From an uncultured Caryophanales bacterium (GTDB lineage: Bacteria > Bacillota_I > Bacilli_A > RF39 > UBA660), in contig CALCBO010000170.1 in assembly GCA_937897245.1 (NCBI GenBank), positions 1 through 6,747 of the forward strand: 6,747 nt of DNA, given 5' to 3'. The position numbers were made by a program, and so were the translations under genes. Below the pieces are notes generated by a model. It saw only the letters and a program-made list of their open reading frames with translations, made no database searches and had not been told where the DNA came from. Of the stretch, positions 1-6,173 are shown one piece after another (position 1 is the stretch's first letter; every line of letters begins with the position of its first letter).

Positions 1-11
1 ATTATGTAATT

Positions 12-19
12 AAAAGGAG
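12..19 (+). promoter_or_regulatory. ribosome binding site fixing the start at 28
   Basis: AAAAGGAG matches the Shine-Dalgarno consensus, with 8 nt before ATG 28. It argues against using the GTG at 19, which would begin inside it. Confidence 0.75.
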
Positions 20-27
20 TGATATTA

Positions 28-240
28 ATGGAAAAGGGAAGATTAATAAAAGTTATAATTTTATTTATTATGGCTCTTCTTTCTAGTATCTTAACTTTAC
101 TTGATTATGCTTTAATTGACCCTGTACCACTTTTAGATGAAATTGGTTTTAGTGGTGTTACTACTGCACTTTGGGGCTACTTTATGTTAGCTGTTAAAAA
201 GAGTAAGAAGAAGAATTCTAAAGCTCTTCCTAATAAATAA
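28..240 (+). CDS. small two-helix membrane protein, hypothetical
   Basis: A 70-residue protein with two predicted membrane helices, residues about 7-28 and 41-56, and a strongly basic tail (KKSKKKNSK, residues 57-65) expected to stay in the cytoplasm. Between the helices is a short loop, DPVPLLDEIGFSG (residues 31-43). The DP-P-DE spacing recalls the loop of small DUF1232-type (YkvA-like) membrane proteins, but this is a weak resemblance and I assign no function. The ATG at 28 was chosen over the in-frame GTG at 19 because AAAAGGAG at 12-19 is an excellent ribosome binding site 8 nt before the ATG, while the GTG lies within it. The gene is followed at once by a hairpin terminator. Its promoter is outside or at the very edge of the window. 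Confidence 0.8.
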   Translation: MEKGRLIKVIILFIMALLSSILTLLDYALIDPVPLLDEIGFSGVTTALWGYFMLAVKKSKKKNSKALPNK

Positions 241-243
241 TAT

Positions 244-265
244 GAATCATTTGATTCTTTTTTTT
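244..265 (+). terminator. rho-independent terminator after the small membrane protein
   Basis: GAATC (244-248) pairs with GATTC (253-257) around a tight ATTT loop and is followed by eight T (258-265). The stem is short and AT-rich but the U-tract is strong. The other strand of the converging cysteine-rich gene reads into it; there only a broken T-rich stretch follows the stem, so it may terminate weakly from that side too. Confidence 0.65.
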
Positions 266-269
266 ATAA

Positions 270-857
270 CTACCAATAATAAAACTTTCTCCATTTTTCT
301 ATTATTTTATCTTTTGGTTCAATGATAGAGTAATTTGTTATTTTCTTTTGTCTAATACTTAAAAAATATTTTAGATAAGGTATTTTATTAGTTGAATACT
401 TTATTCCTTTACCCTTTAAATACTTACAAGTAAATAATTTACAACTAATACACTTTATACTACACTTTTTATTTTTATTATCAAAGTACTTACATACAAT
501 TTTAGTCTTATTTCTTACACAACAACTTTCTACTCTACACTCTTTATTTTTATTTCTATTACATATACATACATCATTTTTAAAATTACACCAATTATTA
601 ATTTTAAACTCATTATCTAAATAATCACAGGTATAATCATATATTAAATTATATTTATCTAGTTTTTTCTTTACATTTAAAATATCTAATACTTTTAATA
701 CAACATTTATTTCTTCTGGATGTTTTTCTTTTGAACTACTATATAGTTTATTATTATATTTAACATATATTCTAACACCAAAAAAAGATATTATTTTTAA
801 ATAATAAATTCTTTGGTAAAAGTCATTCTCATTATTTAATAATACTATTTTTTTCAT
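270..857 (-). CDS. cysteine-rich hypothetical protein (12 Cys)
   Basis: I do not recognise a characterised family. With the start at 857 the product has 195 residues, no signal peptide and no clear membrane helix. It has three parts: a Cys-free N-terminal part (1-76) with hydrophobic and basic segments; a central part (77-144) with all twelve cysteines at 77, 90, 97, 99, 107, 112, 113, 122, 132, 136, 139 and 144; and a Cys-free, basic, aromatic-rich C-terminal part ending in WRKFYYW. The densest stretch is CSIKCISCKLFTC (C-x3-C-x2-C-x4-C), preceded by an adjacent CC pair. This density in a presumably cytoplasmic protein suggests zinc or iron-sulfur binding (inference). It has the feel of a conserved hypothetical family of low-GC Gram-positives, from memory only. 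An in-frame ATG at 869 exists, but GGTGAT at 867-862 fits the start at 857. It lies 29 nt after the GrpB gene with no promoter or terminator between, so the two are probably co-transcribed. Confidence 0.75.
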   Translation of the reverse strand: MKKIVLLNNENDFYQRIYYLKIISFFGVRIYVKYNNKLYSSSKEKHPEEINVVLKVLDILNVKKKLDKYNLIYDYTCDYLDNEFKINNWCNFKNDVCICNRNKNKECRVESCCVRNKTKIVCKYFDNKNKKCSIKCISCKLFTCKYLKGKGIKYSTNKIPYLKYFLSIRQKKITNYSIIEPKDKIIEKWRKFYYW

Positions 858-861
858 ACCT

Positions 862-867
862 ATCACC
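862..867 (-). promoter_or_regulatory. ribosome binding site (GGTGAT) for the Cys-rich gene
   Basis: On the minus strand GGTGAT lies 4 nt before ATG 857. It matches the 3' part of the full Shine-Dalgarno complement AAGGAGGTGATC, so the close spacing is expected. It overlaps the alternative ATG at 869-867, making 857 the better start. Confidence 0.6.
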
Positions 868-886
868 ATATGTATTATTCTTATAA

Positions 887-1390
887 CTAATTATTGGTAT
901 TATTTAGTACTTCATTAATAAAATCATTTTTTAATTTTGTATATGTTTTTCTATCATTATAATATTTACTAGCTAATTCTTTCTTTAATTTCTCATATTC
1001 TTTCTTTATATTCTTATTATTAATTAATATATCTCTAAAATAAATCATATTTTTATATCTATCACTATCTATTTCTAAAACATGAATTAAATAGAAAGTT
1101 TCTTTATCATCTTCTTTTATCAATAGTATTTCTTTATCATTCTTATTATATTTAACAGTATAATAATTTTCTAATTCTTTTATATTAATATCATTAATAT
1201 CTTTTACTCCAATTACTATATCTATAATAGGTTTAGATAATAAATCTTCTACTGAAGTTGATCCAACATGTTCTATAGAAAGTGCTTTATCTTTAAATAA
1301 ATCTATTAGTATTTCTTTTTCTTTATAAAACATATTTTTCCAAATTAAATAATTATTTTCTAAATTAACTGTACCATTTATTAGTCCCAT
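887..1390 (-). CDS. GrpB family protein (nucleotidyltransferase-like fold)
   Basis: This 167-residue protein carries the family hallmarks in order: IEHVGSTSV (39-47), KPIIDI (53-58), a histidine in LIHVLE (101-106), FRD (118-120), YEKLKKELA (132-140) and YTKLKNDFI (150-158). Length is normal for a stand-alone GrpB protein, so it looks intact. GrpB proteins are relatives of the nucleotidyltransferase superfamily; the GS-T and D-I residues would correspond to the usual G-S...D-x-D region. Some bacteria fuse this domain to dephospho-CoA kinase, but the substrate is not established and I infer none here. The start at 1390 is supported by AAAAGGTGG (1403-1395), five nt upstream. It is the first gene of a two-gene minus-strand unit with the Cys-rich protein and is transcribed away from the gene at 1494. 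Confidence 0.9.
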   Translation of the reverse strand: MGLINGTVNLENNYLIWKNMFYKEKEILIDLFKDKALSIEHVGSTSVEDLLSKPIIDIVIGVKDINDINIKELENYYTVKYNKNDKEILLIKEDDKETFYLIHVLEIDSDRYKNMIYFRDILINNKNIKKEYEKLKKELASKYYNDRKTYTKLKNDFINEVLNNTNN

Positions 1391-1405
1391 AATACCACCT
1401 TTTAA

Positions 1406-1414
1406 ATTATATCA
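1406..1414 (-). promoter_or_regulatory. possible extended -10 promoter for the GrpB unit
   Basis: Minus-strand TGATATAAT is a perfect extended -10 (TGnTATAAT) with no convincing -35. The predicted start of transcription, near 1400, would fall inside the ribosome binding site and leave a leader of only about 10 nt. Either the leader is exceptionally short or the true promoter is elsewhere, hence low confidence. Confidence 0.35.
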
Positions 1415-1439
1415 TATCTTATTTGATTATTATTTTTAA

Positions 1440-1468
1440 TTGTTTAATAATCCTTTATATTATATAAT
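1440..1468 (+). promoter_or_regulatory. sigma-A-type promoter for the gene at 1494
   Basis: TTGTTT (1440-1445), a 17-bp spacer, then TATAAT (1463-1468). Transcription would begin near 1475, giving a leader of about 19 nt that contains the ribosome binding site AGAGGT (1480-1485). Confidence 0.6.
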
Positions 1469-1493
1469 AAAGAAAAACGAGAGGTAGTTATAT

Positions 1494-2183
1494 ATGAATT
1501 TATTTTTACAATTTATTTTTATATTCTATATAGGATGTACATTAGGTTGGATATTGGAACTTTTCTTTAGAAGAATTGCTCATGGTAAATGGATTAATCC
1601 TGGTTTCTTAATAGGTCCTTATCTACCTATATATGGTTTTGGTTTAATTGCTTTAACAGTAATGTATTTATTATTTAAAGATAGTGATTTAAATCCTATT
1701 CTAATTGTTCTTTTAATGGGATTATTAATGACTTTAATAGAATTAATTGGAGGAATTATTGGTCTTAAGAATAATGTTAAGTTATGGGACTATAGTGATA
1801 GATGGGGAAATTATAAAGGTATTATTTGTCCTCTATTTAGTGCTATATGGACTGCTATTGGGGGTTTATACTATTTCATATTTGCTCCTTATGTTATGCA
1901 TGCTTTAGATTGGTTTAGTAAGAATATAGCTTTCTCATATACTTTAGGATTATTTACTGGTTTTATTATAATTGACTTTGTATATTCTTGTAAGTTATAT
2001 ATTAAGATTAAAGACTTTGCTAAAGAGAATAAGATTACTATTAAATATGAACAGTTTAAAGAACATATAAAAGATACTCAGAAGAAGAGAAAAGAAAAGT
2101 ATTCTTTTGTTAATCCATTTAAACAATCTAAATTTTTAAAAGAATATTTAACTGATTATAAGAATTCTAAAAAGAATAAATAG
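1494..2183 (+). CDS. putative ABC-transporter type IV family membrane protein (CmpB/DUF1113-like)
   Basis: A 229-residue integral membrane protein with about five hydrophobic segments (roughly 4-24, 42-61, 67-91, 108-131, 146-167) and a long, highly basic cytoplasmic tail (168-229). It carries signature motifs I associate with the family Pfam names ABC_trans_CmpB (putative ABC-transporter type IV, DUF1113): GWILE (18-22), the GF-IGPY-PIYGFG stretch (37-50), E83 in the third helix, and LWDYSDRWGN (97-106) before a conserved glycine and cysteine (109-112). Despite the name, transport activity is not established for most members, and no ATPase or binding protein gene is adjacent, so I infer only a conserved membrane protein. 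The start is supported by AGAGGT 8 nt upstream. It has its own promoter and terminator, so is probably monocistronic. Confidence 0.85.
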   Translation: MNLFLQFIFIFYIGCTLGWILELFFRRIAHGKWINPGFLIGPYLPIYGFGLIALTVMYLLFKDSDLNPILIVLLMGLLMTLIELIGGIIGLKNNVKLWDYSDRWGNYKGIICPLFSAIWTAIGGLYYFIFAPYVMHALDWFSKNIAFSYTLGLFTGFIIIDFVYSCKLYIKIKDFAKENKITIKYEQFKEHIKDTQKKRKEKYSFVNPFKQSKFLKEYLTDYKNSKKNK

Positions 2184-2211
2184 CACTACTTAGCTACAGT
2201 AGTGTTTATTT
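2184..2211 (+). terminator. rho-independent terminator after the type IV membrane protein
   Basis: A perfect 7-bp stem, CACTACT (2184-2190) with AGTAGTG (2198-2204), has a 7-nt loop and is followed by TTTATTT. It begins on the base right after the stop codon. Confidence 0.8.
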
Positions 2212-2231
2212 ATGTAAAGTATTAATTATTA

Positions 2232-2260
2232 TTTAAACTATTCTTTTTATTTTTTACTAT
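2232..2260 (+). promoter_or_regulatory. weak candidate promoter for the gene at 2292
   Basis: TTTAAA (2232-2237), 17-bp spacer, TACTAT (2255-2260). It is the best -35/-10 pair between the upstream terminator and the gene, but background A/T richness makes it uncertain. Confidence 0.3.
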
Positions 2261-2279
2261 TATTTGTTAAAATTATTAT

Positions 2280-2287
2280 AAGGTGAG
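2280..2287 (+). promoter_or_regulatory. ribosome binding site fixing the start at 2292
   Basis: AAGGTGAG precedes ATG 2292 by 4 nt. It overlaps the in-frame GTG at 2283, which therefore is unlikely to be the start. Confidence 0.65.
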
Positions 2288-2291
2288 TCAT

Positions 2292-3026
2292 ATGTTAGAA
2301 AGTTACATTATTATAATATTAGTGTTATTATTAATAATTGTAGTTGGTTATTTAGCTATTTATTTTTCTAAATGGAAGAGTAATTCTAATAAAATTATAA
2401 AGAATGAACATGTTAATGAGGATTCTTTTCAAAATTATGCTAAGTTTTATGGAGAGACTATTCCTCATGATGAAGTATTTAAGAAGAAATTAAATAAAAT
2501 ATGTTTTTTAATAACTAAGCAGAAGATGACTGATATTAATAAAATAGCTACTCTTTCTAATTGTACTTTACCTGAATGTATATTAAAAATTAAGTATTTA
2601 AAGAATAAGAGATTAATAGATGATTTATATATTGATACTAATAATATGGAGTTATTACCTTGTACTTTAGATGATCAAGAATTATTAGATAAGTATAAAC
2701 CTTATATTTATGGAAGTCATAGTCAAATTAGTGATATTATTACTACTTTACCTAATCCAGAACATCTTTCAATAATTGATTTTAAGAAAAAGGTTCTTGA
2801 TGATTTAATTTATTTAGATAAAAAGGATTTATTAAATGGTGTTAAGATTGATGATATTGATGGAAGTATAATATATTATACTATTGAAAAAAGAAAAACA
2901 GTTCATAATAGAGAAACTGTTCATTGTAATAATTGTGGAGCTTTAAATGATGTTGAAATAACTGGTAAAACTCGTTGTGGATATTGTAATTCTATTGTAG
3001 TTGGAAGTGAATTTAAAAGTATGTAG
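2292..3026 (+). CDS. membrane-anchored protein with winged-helix-like segments and C-terminal zinc ribbon
   Basis: I do not recognise a named family. The 244-residue product has one N-terminal membrane helix (about 5-25), followed by a basic stretch (KWKSNSNK), which places the rest in the cytoplasm. Residues about 62-123 look like a winged helix: a helix KKLNKICFLI, a helix-turn-helix-like DINKIATLSNCTLPECILKI, then LKNKRLIDDLYID with a strand pair. In winged-helix proteins this pattern (helix, A-x-L-x-N turn, recognition helix, wing) is common. A second, weaker segment of the same sort spans about 157-200 (FKKKVLDDLIYLDKKDLL, then IDGSIIYYTIEK). The C-terminus has a four-cysteine zinc ribbon, CNNCG (212-216) and CGYC (229-232). 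Similar ribbons end many Gram-positive membrane-associated proteins. DNA, protein or membrane-stress sensing are all possible; none is shown. The ATG at 2292 is chosen over GTG 2283 because of the ribosome binding site. The last codons form the left arm of the terminator. Confidence 0.8.
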   Translation: MLESYIIIILVLLLIIVVGYLAIYFSKWKSNSNKIIKNEHVNEDSFQNYAKFYGETIPHDEVFKKKLNKICFLITKQKMTDINKIATLSNCTLPECILKIKYLKNKRLIDDLYIDTNNMELLPCTLDDQELLDKYKPYIYGSHSQISDIITTLPNPEHLSIIDFKKKVLDDLIYLDKKDLLNGVKIDDIDGSIIYYTIEKRKTVHNRETVHCNNCGALNDVEITGKTRCGYCNSIVVGSEFKSM

Positions 3027-3057
3027 ATTATTCTACTATTTTTATTCACTTCTTTTT
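3004..3057 (+). terminator. terminator overlapping the 3' end of the zinc-ribbon gene
   Basis: GAAGTGAAT (3004-3012), inside the last codons, pairs with ATTCACTTC (3044-3052) as a perfect 9-bp outer stem. An inner GTAGA/TCTAC stem (3023-3027 with 3032-3036) spans the stop codon, and five T follow (3053-3057). On the minus strand no T-run follows, so it probably does not terminate the converging GNAT gene. Confidence 0.6.
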
Positions 3058-3066
3058 ATATTATAA

Positions 3067-3570
3067 TTATATAGTTAAGTCTTTTAAATAGATATTTCTG
3101 AGTCCTCTTTCTAATTGTAACATACCTAAACATCTAAAATTATCTTTTAAGACATTATTTATTGAATAATAATTATCTGGGTGTATTGTACCAAAAGCAT
3201 ATTTATAACCTAATTGTTTTACATAGTTTTCTAATTCTTCTAACATTTGTAATTGAAGCTTATTACCATAATATTTTGGATTAACAAACATAGCTCCATA
3301 GTTAATTGCTTCATTTTCTCTTACATCTAGTTTTAATTCAGTTAATTCTTGTTTAGTTTCTTTTATAATCATCATTGAACATACTGGTTCATTATTATTA
3401 TAATATATCCATATTTTAGAACCAGTTTTTAGTAAGTTATCTAATTGTTCTTTAGATAAAGCTCTTAACCAATCTGGATGTTCCATACTTTGATGAACTA
3501 TACTTCTAAAAGCTAGATATTCATCTAGATTAATATTTTCATTAATACAAGTTAATTCTTTTAATTTCAT
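3067..3570 (-). CDS. GNAT-family N-acetyltransferase
   Basis: A 167-residue protein of normal length for a single GNAT domain. The central strands SKIWIYYNNNEPVCSMMII (51-69) are followed by the acetyl-CoA-binding region: strand AMFVN (93-97), then PKYYGNKLQLQMLEELENYV (98-117). There the usual Q/R-x-x-G-x-G/A is degenerate (K-Y-Y-G-N-K), retaining only the first glycine. Strand YAFGTIH (124-130) and DNYYSINNVLKDNF (132-145) match the late motif with asparagine and serine before the helix that usually ends in 'GF'; here the ending is NF. Acceptor substrate unknown: it could be a metabolite, amino group of a protein, or tRNA-related molecule. AAAGGAG (3582-3576) sits 5 nt before the ATG, and the first four bases (ATGA) overlap the stop of the ASCH gene, showing tight co-expression. 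Confidence 0.85.
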   Translation of the reverse strand: MKLKELTCINENINLDEYLAFRSIVHQSMEHPDWLRALSKEQLDNLLKTGSKIWIYYNNNEPVCSMMIIKETKQELTELKLDVRENEAINYGAMFVNPKYYGNKLQLQMLEELENYVKQLGYKYAFGTIHPDNYYSINNVLKDNFRCLGMLQLERGLRNIYLKDLTI

Positions 3571-3965
3571 AAAAACTCCTTTATATTCTCATCATCTATA
3601 TTCCATAATCCTAGTTTACCATTTATTTCTTGATTAGAGCTTATTTTTTTTATTATTTTTATTTTCCAAGCATAGCCTTCTCTTGTTTTATTACCGTAAG
3701 CAATATTATTTTCAGCTATTATTTTTTTATTTAATTCTTTATCTAATTCTAGACAATCTTCTATTTCTACTAAAGCTACTATTCTTTTTTTAGGATATTC
3801 TAGATTTAATTCTTTGAATGTTTCCATATCTTGTTTATCTACTCCAGCTCCAGCATGTATTAGGACTTTACCTCGATATTTTGTTTTCCATGTACGAAAT
3901 TCATACTCTTTTATGCCTTCAGCGACTAGTGTTGCCCAAGGTTGTTTTAAAGTTAATACTTTCAT
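3567..3965 (-). CDS. ASCH-domain protein
   Basis: The 132-residue protein is almost entirely one ASCH domain, the PUA-like fold related to RNA-binding and nucleoside-processing proteins. Visible hallmarks are LKQPWATLVAEGIKEYEFR (6-24), YRGKVLIHAG (30-39), the strand RIVALVEIEDC (61-71), and the closing GKLGLWNID (116-124). Some ASCH proteins (E. coli YqfB) hydrolyse N4-acetylcytidine using a lysine and a glutamate. K19 here may correspond to the YqfB lysine, but this is from memory and the substrate cannot be assigned. The Trp-Ala-x-L-V-A-x-G-x-K pattern is closer to the larger ASCH group in which RNA or nucleotide binding is suspected. ATG 3965 follows AGAGGTGG (3978-3971). It has its own extended -10 promoter just below the D,D-peptidase terminator and leads into the GNAT gene with a 4-bp ATGA overlap. 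The stop is TGA, consistent with the standard bacterial code. Confidence 0.88.
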   Translation of the reverse strand: MKVLTLKQPWATLVAEGIKEYEFRTWKTKYRGKVLIHAGAGVDKQDMETFKELNLEYPKKRIVALVEIEDCLELDKELNKKIIAENNIAYGNKTREGYAWKIKIIKKISSNQEINGKLGLWNIDDENIKEFL

Positions 3966-3982
3966 TTTGCCACCTCTATTCT

Positions 3983-3991
3983 AGTATATCA
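3983..3991 (-). promoter_or_regulatory. extended -10 promoter for the ASCH-GNAT unit
   Basis: Minus-strand TGATATACT fits TGnTATAMT, without a clear -35 (only T-rich sequence upstream, which belongs to the terminator tail). Transcription starting near 3977 would give a leader of about 12 nt beginning at the ribosome binding site. Confidence 0.45.
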
Positions 3992-4003
3992 TTTTTTCTA
4001 AAG

Positions 4004-4027
4004 AAAAAAATCCTAAAATAGGATTTT
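4004..4027 (-). terminator. rho-independent terminator of the D,D-peptidase gene
   Basis: On the minus strand AAAATCCTA pairs perfectly with TAGGATTTT (9 bp) around a TTT loop; the T-run continues to seven bases. The stem overlaps the stop codon at 4028-4026. It insulates the ASCH-GNAT unit from the upstream gene. Confidence 0.85.
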
Positions 4028-6152
4028 AATTATCATTATTTTTCATAATAAAGGTTACTATACCAATTGTTATGAAAGATGCAATGATTATTATTAAGAA
4101 AATACCATTTGAAGGATTATTATCTTCTATTATTTCTTCTTCTTGTTCTTTTTTATTTGGTTTAGAAGGTGTTATTTTTCTTGTTATGTTTAGTTCTTTA
4201 GAAGTATTTTCTTTTGCATCTTCATCTTCTATAAGTAGTGGTGATGCTTTTCTTGTTTTACATGTCTTGATATAAGTTGTCTTGGTCTCTACTATATTAG
4301 AATCTTCTATTATTGGTTCTGTTTTACCTGTTTCTTCATTATTTATATCTGTATTATCATCAACTATATATACTTTATGAATAGTATTTAGTTTTTGATT
4401 TTTCATATACATTAATGATAATGAATTATTAGTACCTAATGCTTTATCTAAATAAGAATTAACTTTATAATTCCAGATTTTTGCTTCTTGGCCATTTACA
4501 CTCATAGTTGTTTTATAATCTGGTAATATCTCTCGGTAAACTACTACTATTTCTATATCTTCATTAGTTATTTCTGATAAATCTAATTTAGATAGATTAG
4601 TTTTACCTACTTCTATCATTATCTTATAACCATTATTTTTTAGAATACTATTAAATGTTTTAATTACTTCTAATAACCCTTGAGGATTATTACCTGGATT
4701 ATTTATTAGACTATACATTATTGGAAATGATAATTTTTCATTGATATTTGGGATTGTAATAGAATTTAGAATAGTAATTAAATTATTAGCTTCGTCAGTT
4801 GCTTCTTCTTTATTTTCAGCATAGCCTTCAAACCAAATACCAACATTCATTTCGTTATTAAGAGCATTTTCTAAATTAGCTAAAAAATTTGCATCTTTAC
4901 CATTAGGACCATAACCTGATCTTATTAGAACATAATCATATCCTTTATTCTTTAGAATTGAATAATCTACTACTTCATATCCATTTTCAGTTTTAACACC
5001 TGTTGATAATTTAGTATGTACTCCATTATAAAAATCTACAGATACATAAGTATAATCTACATTACCAGTTGAGGTTGTGGCAGTTATTTTTACTTGTCCT
5101 TGAGAAATACCAGTAACTATTCCATTCTCATCAACTGTCGCAATACTAGGATCACTACTAGTCCAAGTTATTGTTGTATTAGCTGAAGTAGTTGCTTCTA
5201 TTTTATGTTGTTTTCCTTTTTCTAAGGAACGATATTCAGCTCCTAAATCAATAGTAATATTTTCAGTATGTTCTATAAATGCATAATCTAATAAAATATT
5301 ATGATCAGTTAAATTATAGTCGTACCTACTACCATATTCTCCAGGTACTCCTAAAGTAATTGCTACTACTTCTAAATCACCTTTTCTAGCAATTGTTATT
5401 AAACATTTACCAGCTACATCTAAGTTGCCTGTTTTACCACCTATAGCATAAGGATTATAATAAGCTCCTCCACTATATTCACCCATTAAATAATTGGTAT
5501 TTCTAACACTATCAATATCTGTTTGATCATCTTTAGTTCCAATAATATTATGATATTCAGTAGATATTATTTGTCTAAAATATGGTAAATAAGCAACATA
5601 TTTAATTAATTTATATATGTCTTGTTCAGTTGATATATTATCAGCTGTAGCAGTACCTATTCCATATGAATCAATAAAAATAGTATTAGTCATTCCTAAA
5701 CTTTGTGCTTTAGCATTCATTTTATTTACAAATACACTAGAGTCACCAGCACCAATATAGCGAGCAAGTGTTTCTGCAGCATCACAACCAGATGGTAACA
5801 TTACTCCATATAATAAATCTAAGGCAGAATACTGATAACCATCTATTAAATCTGCCCGTGATGCACCTTTAGCTATCATTTCTGATACTAAACCAGCTGG
5901 TACTTCTATTTTAGTATTCTCTAAATCTGGTATTTCATCAATAACTACAGCATAAGTCATTAATTTAGTTAAAGATGCAATTGGTACTGCATCATTATTA
6001 GTATTTTTACTAAATAACACTTCATCTGTATTCATATTCATTAATAATACTTCATTACTATGAATATCCTCATTACTTAAAGCAAAAACATTACCTTGTA
6101 CTAAAAATATACTGATTATAATCAGTAATATAAAATATACTTTTCTTTTCAT
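4026..6152 (-). CDS. secreted serine D,D-peptidase (S11, DacA/DacF-like) fused to Big_2-like and degenerate GH25-like domains, membrane-anchored
   Basis: The 708-residue product cleaves, or cross-links via, D-Ala-D-Ala ends of peptidoglycan stem peptides outside the cell. Order of parts: signal peptide (1-24, ending NVFA); S11 penicillin-binding domain (about 28-272) with SLTK (60-63, nucleophile S60, K63), SGC (121-123) in place of the usual S-x-N, and KTG (240-242) followed by AGKC. Next comes an Ig-like Big_2 domain (about 300-372: TWTSSDPSIATVDENGIVTG core). Then a GH25-muramidase-like domain (about 375-584) with YDYVLIRSGYGPNGKD, NVGIWFEGYAENKEEA and KIWNYKV aligned to the family, but without its catalytic acids. 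Finally a charged K/E/T-rich linker (about 598-682), a C-terminal membrane helix (683-703) and a short tail; no LPxTG motif. S11 enzymes are usually about 400 residues with an amphipathic C-terminal anchor, so this is a large multidomain variant. Start: GGAGGG (6162-6157) 4 nt upstream. Own promoter and terminator, so monocistronic. Confidence 0.9.
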   Translation of the reverse strand: MKRKVYFILLIIISIFLVQGNVFALSNEDIHSNEVLLMNMNTDEVLFSKNTNNDAVPIASLTKLMTYAVVIDEIPDLENTKIEVPAGLVSEMIAKGASRADLIDGYQYSALDLLYGVMLPSGCDAAETLARYIGAGDSSVFVNKMNAKAQSLGMTNTIFIDSYGIGTATADNISTEQDIYKLIKYVAYLPYFRQIISTEYHNIIGTKDDQTDIDSVRNTNYLMGEYSGGAYYNPYAIGGKTGNLDVAGKCLITIARKGDLEVVAITLGVPGEYGSRYDYNLTDHNILLDYAFIEHTENITIDLGAEYRSLEKGKQHKIEATTSANTTITWTSSDPSIATVDENGIVTGISQGQVKITATTSTGNVDYTYVSVDFYNGVHTKLSTGVKTENGYEVVDYSILKNKGYDYVLIRSGYGPNGKDANFLANLENALNNEMNVGIWFEGYAENKEEATDEANNLITILNSITIPNINEKLSFPIMYSLINNPGNNPQGLLEVIKTFNSILKNNGYKIMIEVGKTNLSKLDLSEITNEDIEIVVVYREILPDYKTTMSVNGQEAKIWNYKVNSYLDKALGTNNSLSLMYMKNQKLNTIHKVYIVDDNTDINNEETGKTEPIIEDSNIVETKTTYIKTCKTRKASPLLIEDEDAKENTSKELNITRKITPSKPNKKEQEEEIIEDNNPSNGIFLIIIIASFITIGIVTFIMKNNDN

Positions 6153-6173
6153 AGAACCCTCCGAACATTATTT

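Noticed and set aside
426..462. C-x3-C-x2-C in the Cys-rich protein as a radical-SAM motif
   Set aside because: It lies late in a small protein, inside a much larger cysteine array, without the following aromatic context or barrel, so the spacing is probably coincidental.
270..1390. Horizontal acquisition of the GrpB/Cys-rich unit because it looks more A/T-rich than its neighbours
   Set aside because: The difference is slight to the eye, the whole window is A/T-rich, and there are no flanking repeats or mobility genes.
1494..2183. A true ABC transporter system
   Set aside because: The family name suggests it, but no ATPase or substrate-binding gene is nearby and the protein has no ATPase motifs.
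3818..4021. Plus-strand open frame of 67 codons
   Set aside because: It lies antisense over the ASCH gene and its promoter, has no ribosome binding site, and the ASCH frame has clear motifs.
4072..4275. Plus-strand open frame of 67 codons, hydrophobic and serine-rich
   Set aside because: It is the antisense of the linker and C-terminal helix of the D,D-peptidase; the composition is explained by that.
4026..6152. Sortase-anchored surface protein
   Set aside because: A C-terminal helix and charged tail are present, but there is no LPxTG-like motif before the helix, so a plain membrane anchor is more likely.
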